Assembly (NCBI GenBank): GCA_036320915.1
Contig: JAXBDG010000002.1
Span: 1,116,001 to 1,180,000, forward strand
DNA from: Linnemannia elongata
Lineage: Eukaryota; Mortierellomycota; Mortierellomycetes; Mortierellales; Mortierellaceae
Reading direction: 5' to 3'
Length of the DNA stretch: 64,000 bases
The stretch's first letter is position 1. Each line of letters begins with the position of its first letter. A program made the translations under genes and the position numbers. Positions 57,999 through 64,000 of this stretch are shown here, one piece after another. Under the pieces are notes generated by a model. That model saw only the letters and a program-made list of their open reading frames with translations, was not told the DNA's origin and searched no databases.

Positions 57999-59873
57999 TT
58001 AGGACCATGTAACTATTGCCAACAATAACAATTAACAAGTTCAAGCAGCAGATCAGAAAAAAAGAGGCTTACTGTAAAAGTAGACAGACTCCCAGAGGGG
58101 CTGATAGTCACGTACAATGCCTCCAACGAGCGAGATGAGAGGCTTCTTGCTGGCCGATTCGCAAAAGTTATGAAGACGCTCCCTATTGAAACAAACAAAA
58201 AATTGCCACCAAAAAAAAAACAAGCCGATCGGAGCCATTAGTAAAAACAACTTGGAACAACCTGTACACATTCATCATCACTCCTGACAATATAGCAAGG
58301 AAGATTGATCCTTACTTGGTGAAGCGGTCGTAGAAGGGGCTGCGGAGAACATAGTAGAGCAGCAACCAGAGTCGCCTCTTCATCTCATCCTTCTCGAGCA
58401 AAGTTCCGGATCCACTACGGCCACCACCAGGACGGCTGGCCAAGCCATGCTTAATACTCGCTCTCGACGCCAACTCGATCGCCAGGGACAAGAACCAGGG
58501 GTACCACGACTTTTGTCCGTACTTGCGCATTGCCAAGACATAGATCAAAGGTCTCAGCACAAACATGTACTCGCCAATAGCGCCCAATCCACTCAACACG
58601 CCAACGAGATCACGAGGCTTGCGGACCACATCGGGTGTGAGAACCTTGCTGAGCAAGAACTCTGTGACATCCGATTTGCCGCCTGCCTTGCCGCCGCTGC
58701 TCTTCTGGACAGCACTCAACTGAAGACGAGTCGATCCTGTCCTGGTGCCTGTCCAGTGGCTCTCCTTGACCGACAGTTCTGCCTCGGCGAGATCAGCGAG
58801 TGTGGAGGGGTCCACGTCGCGCTCTGTGTGAATCGGGTGCATGACCATCCTCTGGTTTGTCAATCGCAGCAAAGTCAACCGTCCAGCAGCCCTATAATTC
58901 GAGAGAGAAAATCACAACGGGTTAGTTCTGAATAATGCGATCGTCGGTTTACCGTCGGTGTGTGACACAAGTGGACAGACACACAAATAAAAAAAGCTAA
59001 ATGTTCTTCCTGCCAATTGCTCCACAGAGAACGCTCTGTTCGTTTCCTCTTTGTCATGCTAAAGCTGACATTTTTTTTTTCCAACGCTTTGATGTGAAAA
59101 GGAAGACTTACTTGATGGCCTCAAGGGCGGTAATGACACGCCACTTGTACTGCTGACCCCATTTCTTCTGAACACCCATCTCGATCAAGACCTCGGTGTA
59201 CTGGATCACCGTCAGAAGCATGGCAATCCTCTTGTAGGTCAACGACGAGCTCTGCCAGTCCCGGGTGTATCGGTTCAAAGGCGATGGTGTAGGTCGATGA
59301 GTCGCTGGCAAACTAGCCACATGCTTTGTCAAGATTGTGTCGTGGTAAATGCCAAGCAAGTTCAGCGTCGAGAACACTATCAAGTTGAAAATATGAGAAG
59401 AGAGTGAGTTGGGGGGAATTCTTACTAACAAGCAATGACTGATGGGTTGACATTGGGCTCCAAACTGTATAATTCAGACAACCAAGACAGGTCAAAAGGG
59501 GTTTCCGGGAAGCGGCAGAAGCGATCCGAAATATCGAATCAAAGAAACGGTTGCACTTACAGGCCTCTGAGGCGAGATCAGCATCATCGAACCGACCTAA
59601 AAAGGGGCACATAGAACGAGAGTGAGCGAGAGAAGAGAAAGCAGTGACGGGAAAATGGGAAGAGAGAGGAAAAGAGGAAGTGTTTCCGTAACGTATCATG
59701 TCAGTTCATAAGTAAGAAAGCTAGACCATAGTAACAAGGGAGTAGACGCATGAGACAAAATGATAGGCCTTACCAGGGAGGATGTAGGTGAGTGACCTGA
59801 GGGTGCTCTCGATGCTGGAGATCTGGGAGGCGTTCTTAAAGATGAACGACTCGTACTTTTTGAGAAAGTCCAT
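57999..59873 (-). CDS. PEX16: peroxisomal membrane biogenesis protein Pex16
   Basis: Pex16 takes part in early peroxisome formation and in bringing peroxisomal membrane proteins to the organelle. Six exons (59774-59873, 59561-59596, 59112-59376, 58316-58891, 58073-58182, 57999-58012) encode 366 aa. Joining exon 2 to exon 3 restores the family block DDADLASEALFSTLNLLGIYHD. Later blocks are YKRIAMLLTVIQYTEVLIEM, RVITALEAIKAAGRLTLLR, and GEYMFVLRPLIYVLAMRKYG followed by WYPWFLSLAIELASR. The last exon is only 14 nt (ending ITWS) and is the least certain part. A 39-nt stretch in intron 2 (59426-59464) has splice sites in the same phase and no stop, so it could be an optional exon. Confidence 0.92.
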
Positions 59874-62104
59874 GGCGAGCCGGTTATGTCTTTGTTGGTT
59901 GCTAAGATATTTCTATGTAACCCGACACTGGGAACGTAGAGTGTTGTTGGTAGTAGTTTGAGGGTGCGATGGAGGGAAGGAGGTGTCAAGTGACTAGGGC
60001 TGTAGGGTAGACGGAGAAAGAGACAGGAGTATGGGGGCAATTAGTTGATGTGAGTGGAGTGGGTAATGGAGGAGAGCAAAGAAGGTGAGAGATGGGGAAG
60101 GAAAGAAAGGCTAGAGGAGAGAAACACTCACACTACCGACTATCAGAGAAAAAGAATAAAGAGGAAGGACGGAGAGCAGCAAAGACGAGAAGAAGGGAGA
60201 ATAGAAGTGAACGAGAAACAGTCGTGATTGCAAGTAGGGGACCACGCACTCCTGTCTCTACCGCACAGAAAACAGAAAACGGCTGAATTTCGAAGCGAAA
60301 ATTGTTCTCTGCTGCGAGCCGAACACCCTTCTCTTTACCTGAATGACTTGACAAATAAGACTCACTCCTCACTCTTGGCTTGGGGATCAAAAACAAACTA
60401 GACACCACCCTTGCCTGTTTTCCAATTGAAGTGCCATCTAGCATTATAAAACATCAACAATGATATGCTAATTGCTTCTTGCTTCAATAGAAATGTTCAT
60501 CTATCCACCTTGCAGTACGATTCGATCGGGATGCCGGCGCCAAGCTGGACTGCAAGGCAGCCTCAGCACATGCAAATCGAAATCTTGTTCCACTTTATTT
60601 CCATGCTGAGTTGATTTTCTGTTGCTTCTGCGACCATTATTTGTACCTGGCGTGATTACTCCTCTCTCTCTCTCTCTGTCTCTCATTCCATCTCAAACCT
60701 CGAAGTCAGAGTGAGACGATCCCTGCAGGGTGGGGAAAGTGATGCTGCGATGCACAATGCATAATTCGAAGGATGGGACACAGCGCAACCCTTCTTTCTT
60801 GTTTGCCCCCTATCCCTATTCTCCTTGTCCACCCCTTCTTTTTGTGTTCGCCCCTGAGTAATAATCCTTCTCCATGTTCCGTAACCCCCAACAACAGTAT
60901 TTGTCTTCAGTGAGCGAGTGAGTGGTGCGGATCGAATTTATTATTGTCAGCATGATTTCGCCTGCTGATCAATGCAAGAAAACTCTATCCGTTTCGAGGA
61001 ACCAGTCGCGCGCAAGGTGGAGCAAGCTATCTTTTCAAGATAGTCTGTTTGTCGCGAACATGAGTGGGCCACCAGCTTGAATAATGCATATTTCACTTTC
61101 TTTGAAGGCGGAATCGAAGTTGAAAAGGAAACCGCAGTTTTTTTTCAGGCGTTTGGCCCTGAATGAAAAAGGAAAATGAAATCCATAATAGGCAGGCATG
61201 GGAAAGTGAGAATGAAAGAGAGAGGGCTCTCAAAGGCGACGTGTGTGCGTGTGTGTATGTGTGCGTATCAACTTCTTCGATTTCCTTTCTGTTGCAAGTT
61301 ATTGCGAATTATGGGGTGCGGTTGTATGTGAAGGAAGGCATTGAAGGAGAATGAATGAGTGAAAGAGCAGAGCAAGAAAAGCAAAGCAAACTAACGAGAG
61401 GAGATGGCCCCCTGGGAAATAAGAAATAGGATGTGATTGGTTGATCGATAACATTCTAGCCTCACCCTGTCCTTTCATCAAACATCCAAGATGAGAGTTG
61501 ACCACGAGTTGTCTTGGGTCACCGGGCTGGTTGACTCCTTCCCCAAGAATAGCCTTTTTTTTTTTTGGTGGATGATGATGACTCTTCATTGTGTTGAGGC
61601 TGCTATATCATATAACTCTTATCGAGAATGAATAAAAATGATGATACCAATGATGACCGCAATGAAGATGATGATGGTGCTGTTACTTTTAAAAGAGAAG
61701 CATGTTTCGTCTTTTTTTTCTTTCACCTTTTCACCTTTTCACCATTTCATCTTTTCACCTTGCCCTTCCTCTTCAGTTTTCCCCTTTCCTCGTTTACTCT
61801 CTCCTGCACACAAATCAATACACTTTTTGCTTGTATTCAATTCAATAATCAAACACGCCTCCTTGTTTTCCGTTCTCTTTTCAGTCCTTCATTCTCTCTT
61901 TTGCTCTCGCCTCATTTTTATCCACTCTGCTTCTCACTCTTTGCTCCTCTCATTTCTTTTTTCACTTCCACTTCCCTCGCTTATAAAAACCCCTTCTCCC
62001 TTCTCTCTTTTTTTTTTCTTACTTCGCACTTCACCCTCCACACCCGCCCTCTCCCAACTTAACCCAACCCACCAACTCATTCCTCTCAGACTTATAACGC
62101 CAAC
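59874..62104. other. 2.2 kb intergenic region between divergent PEX16 and SLC35F6 genes
   Basis: This contains the promoters of both divergent genes. From about 61700 it turns into a strongly pyrimidine-rich leader of the SLC35F6 gene with a tandem repeat (61720-61761). Open frames in the middle have no recognisable content. I see no gene. Confidence 0.45.
61720..61761. repeat. imperfect 10-nt tandem repeat in the SLC35F6 leader
   Basis: About four imperfect copies of a ten-base TTTTCACCTT-type unit in the pyrimidine-rich leader. Confidence 0.75.
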
Positions 62105-64000
62105 ATGTCCATCAATAGAGGCAACATCGCCCTCGTGATCGGAATGCTGGTCGCAGGAACAGCCAACACCGTCATCACAAAGTGTATGTTACTCTTCTTC
62201 TCCCACTCTTACTCCTACGCATATAAACAACAACCAGGACAGCAGACAGGAAGACAGAAGGACAGGATGATTGTCAGGACCAGATTGACAGGAAGGGACC
62301 GTACACATATTTGTTTATGCGACAGAGCTAAATATGTGTGTCAACGCCCACGTTTATTGCGTGTCCTGTTGTACCAGTTCAACATCCGCCTCTCTCTCTC
62401 TCCCATCCTCCCTGTCATTCTTTTGAACTCCTCCTCTTTGTGTGAATTGCGTTTATCTATGTTTGCTCTTTGCCATGTTTAAACAGGACACACACAGAGG
62501 ACAAAGAAAGGACACAGGAAAGAAGAAAAACAAGAGCGTCGAAAGGAATGACAATCCGCACTAACAAAAGCATATTCCACAAGGACCCCACAACAATGAC
62601 AAAACCGTTGACTAATTCCACCCGCTCTCCTTTGTCGCTTCCACCTTCCTTCTTAGACCAGGATATGGCCTGTGTCAAGAACTGTGACAACCCTGACCCC
62701 CGGACTCACGAGCACTTTGAACAGCCCATCTGGCAGACACTCAACATGTTCATGGGCGAGACCCTCTGTCTGGTTGCCGCCTCTATCTTTGCCTTCTTGG
62801 CCGAGAAGTATGGCCGTGCCAAATGGGCCGACTTGATTCTGGACGCCGAGGAGGACGATATCCTTGCAGTGGTCGAGTCGGACGGCCTTCTTTCTTCTCC
62901 AGCCCATGCACAGGGACATGGGAACGGACATGGAGACGGTCTTGCTGCTCCCTTGAAGAAGAAGAAGCTCGAGGGTCCCTTGGTCCTGTTGCTCTGGTTG
63001 CCCACCCTCTGTGACATGACCGCCAGCACAGTACGTAACACAACATCACCCCTTTGCTTACCCCTACGAACTCTCATTGGCACACTCCACTCTCTCCCTT
63101 TCCTGCTCTTTTCTTCCGCCTTTTGAATTGGACTCGAAAGCTCTTGACCCCTCCCCCCCTTTTTTTTTTCATCAGACGGACTGCAACATCCGGGATCTTG
63201 GAATGGCGACATCTTTCAGATTTGGACCTGCGCGGGATAACAACAACAGCGACAGAAGTATGCAACGTGAAAACAGGAATGAGATCAAGGATATGCCAAC
63301 TAAGGACGCTAAAAGAGATTCACATTATAGGACATCCATCAACACAGGCCATTGTTAGCAGCAAGACTAGCAAGACAGGCTGAACCATCAGCGCATTTGA
63401 ACCGGAGGATATTGGCATGAATCATGGTGACCCAGTGGAACAGTTGCATGTGTTCTAACCAAACAACTGTCGTTGTATCCAATGATGCGCTTTGCATATA
63501 TAGCTGATGAATGTCGGTTTGATTTATTGCGCTGCCTCGGTCTACCAGATGCTGCGCGGTGCTCTGGTCATCTTCACTGGACTTCTCTCGGTCATTTTCT
63601 TGGGCAGGAAGCTCCTTGCCTATGAATGGTTCGCTCTCTTCACTATCGTCGCCGGTATCGCCACCGTCGGACTCGCCTCTGTCATTACCCCCGCCACTAA
63701 GGACCTCAACGCTGAACCCGACTCGGATGAGGCCATCCAGGCTGCCAAGGCCATTCTTGGAATCTTCCTCGTCCTCTTTGCCCAGATCTTTACCGCTACT
63801 CAGTTTGTGGTCGAAGAAAAGTTTTTGTCGGGATACCAAATTGCTCCCCTGCGCGCTGTTGGTTTCGAGGGTCTCTTTGGAACCATCACCGTCTTGGTTG
63901 CTATGCCCATCCTCCACTTCACTATCGGCGCATCGCACCCTGGTTCATACTTTGATCTCAACGCTGGCTGGGAACAGATCAAGACTTACCCTCAGATCTG
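62105..64000 (+). CDS. SLC35F6: SLC35F6-like membrane transporter (3' partial)
   Basis: A member of the drug/metabolite transporter superfamily. Human SLC35F6 is reported in lysosomes and linked to mitochondrial membrane potential; its substrate is not settled. Exons are 62105-62183, 62657-63030 and 63504 to the window end, with introns 62184-62656 (phase 1) and 63031-63503 (phase 0). The first helix is NIALVIGMLVAGTANTVITK. The family blocks are WLPTLCDMTAST, then LMNVGLIYCAASVYQMLRGALVIFTGLLSV (written in part: YQMLRGALVIFTGLLS), FLGRKLLAYEW, and FVVEEKFLSGYQIAPLRAVGFEGLFG. A hydrophilic His/Gly-rich loop precedes helix 3. The frame is intact; the C-terminal part is outside the window. Confidence 0.93.

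Noticed and set aside
63031..63503. Possible extra exon in the second SLC35F6 intron, after an acceptor near 63177
   Set aside because: Joining 63030 directly to 63504 restores the expected family sequence without it.

Overview
The window looks like nuclear chromosomal DNA of an early-diverging filamentous fungus, most likely Mortierellomycota (Mortierella/Linnemannia type). The signs are split genes with short GT-AG introns, usually with a TAG acceptor, T/C-rich leaders before start codons, many mononucleotide and microsatellite tracts, and a gene set that includes a DGAT2 of an oleaginous fungus, a Pex16 and a Lsm5. The taxon is inferred from gene content and style only. I recognised no rRNA, tRNA, transposon, CRISPR array or prokaryote-style operon.

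Layout, left to right (+ or - strand): LSM5 (+, 5' partial) converges on DGAT2 (-). Three genes for mitochondrial proteins follow in tandem on the minus strand: a pyruvate dehydrogenase E3-binding protein (protein X), TIM54 and a mitochondrial DnaJ (MDJ1). Then come a Crz1-like C2H2 transcription factor (+), a small unrecognised spliced gene (-), ethanolamine-phosphate cytidylyltransferase ECT1 (-), a four-helix/pseudokinase/SEL1 protein (-), an M20 metallodipeptidase (-) divergent from a TMEM18 homologue (+), and an AAAP amino-acid permease (-) whose frame is cut by one TAG. After a gene-poor 5.4 kb come a P4-ATPase flippase with a very long N-terminus (+), phosphoserine aminotransferase SER1 (-), a PWWP-domain protein (-), an FMP52/TIP30-like dehydrogenase fold protein (+), ribosomal protein eS7 (+), PEX16 (-) and the first three exons of an SLC35F6-like transporter (+, 3' partial).

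The genes are individually transcribed housekeeping and membrane genes, not one pathway. A lipid and organelle theme is visible: DGAT2 makes triacylglycerol, ECT1 makes CDP-ethanolamine, the flippase moves phospholipids, PEX16 builds peroxisomes, and protein X supports acetyl-CoA supply. Exon boundaries below were chosen by hand from splice sites, reading phase and family conservation.

The points most worth a second look are: (1) the protein with a MLKL-like four-helix N-terminus, a kinase domain lacking both catalytic aspartates, and SEL1 repeats; (2) the E3-binding protein, which keeps a full E2-like core but has lost the catalytic His and Gly and carries a repeated insert; (3) the in-frame TAG in the permease, followed by a conserved-looking last membrane helix; (4) a GC-AG intron that the reading frame requires; (5) a small multi-exon gene at 17.8-18.3 kb that simple ORF calling misses.
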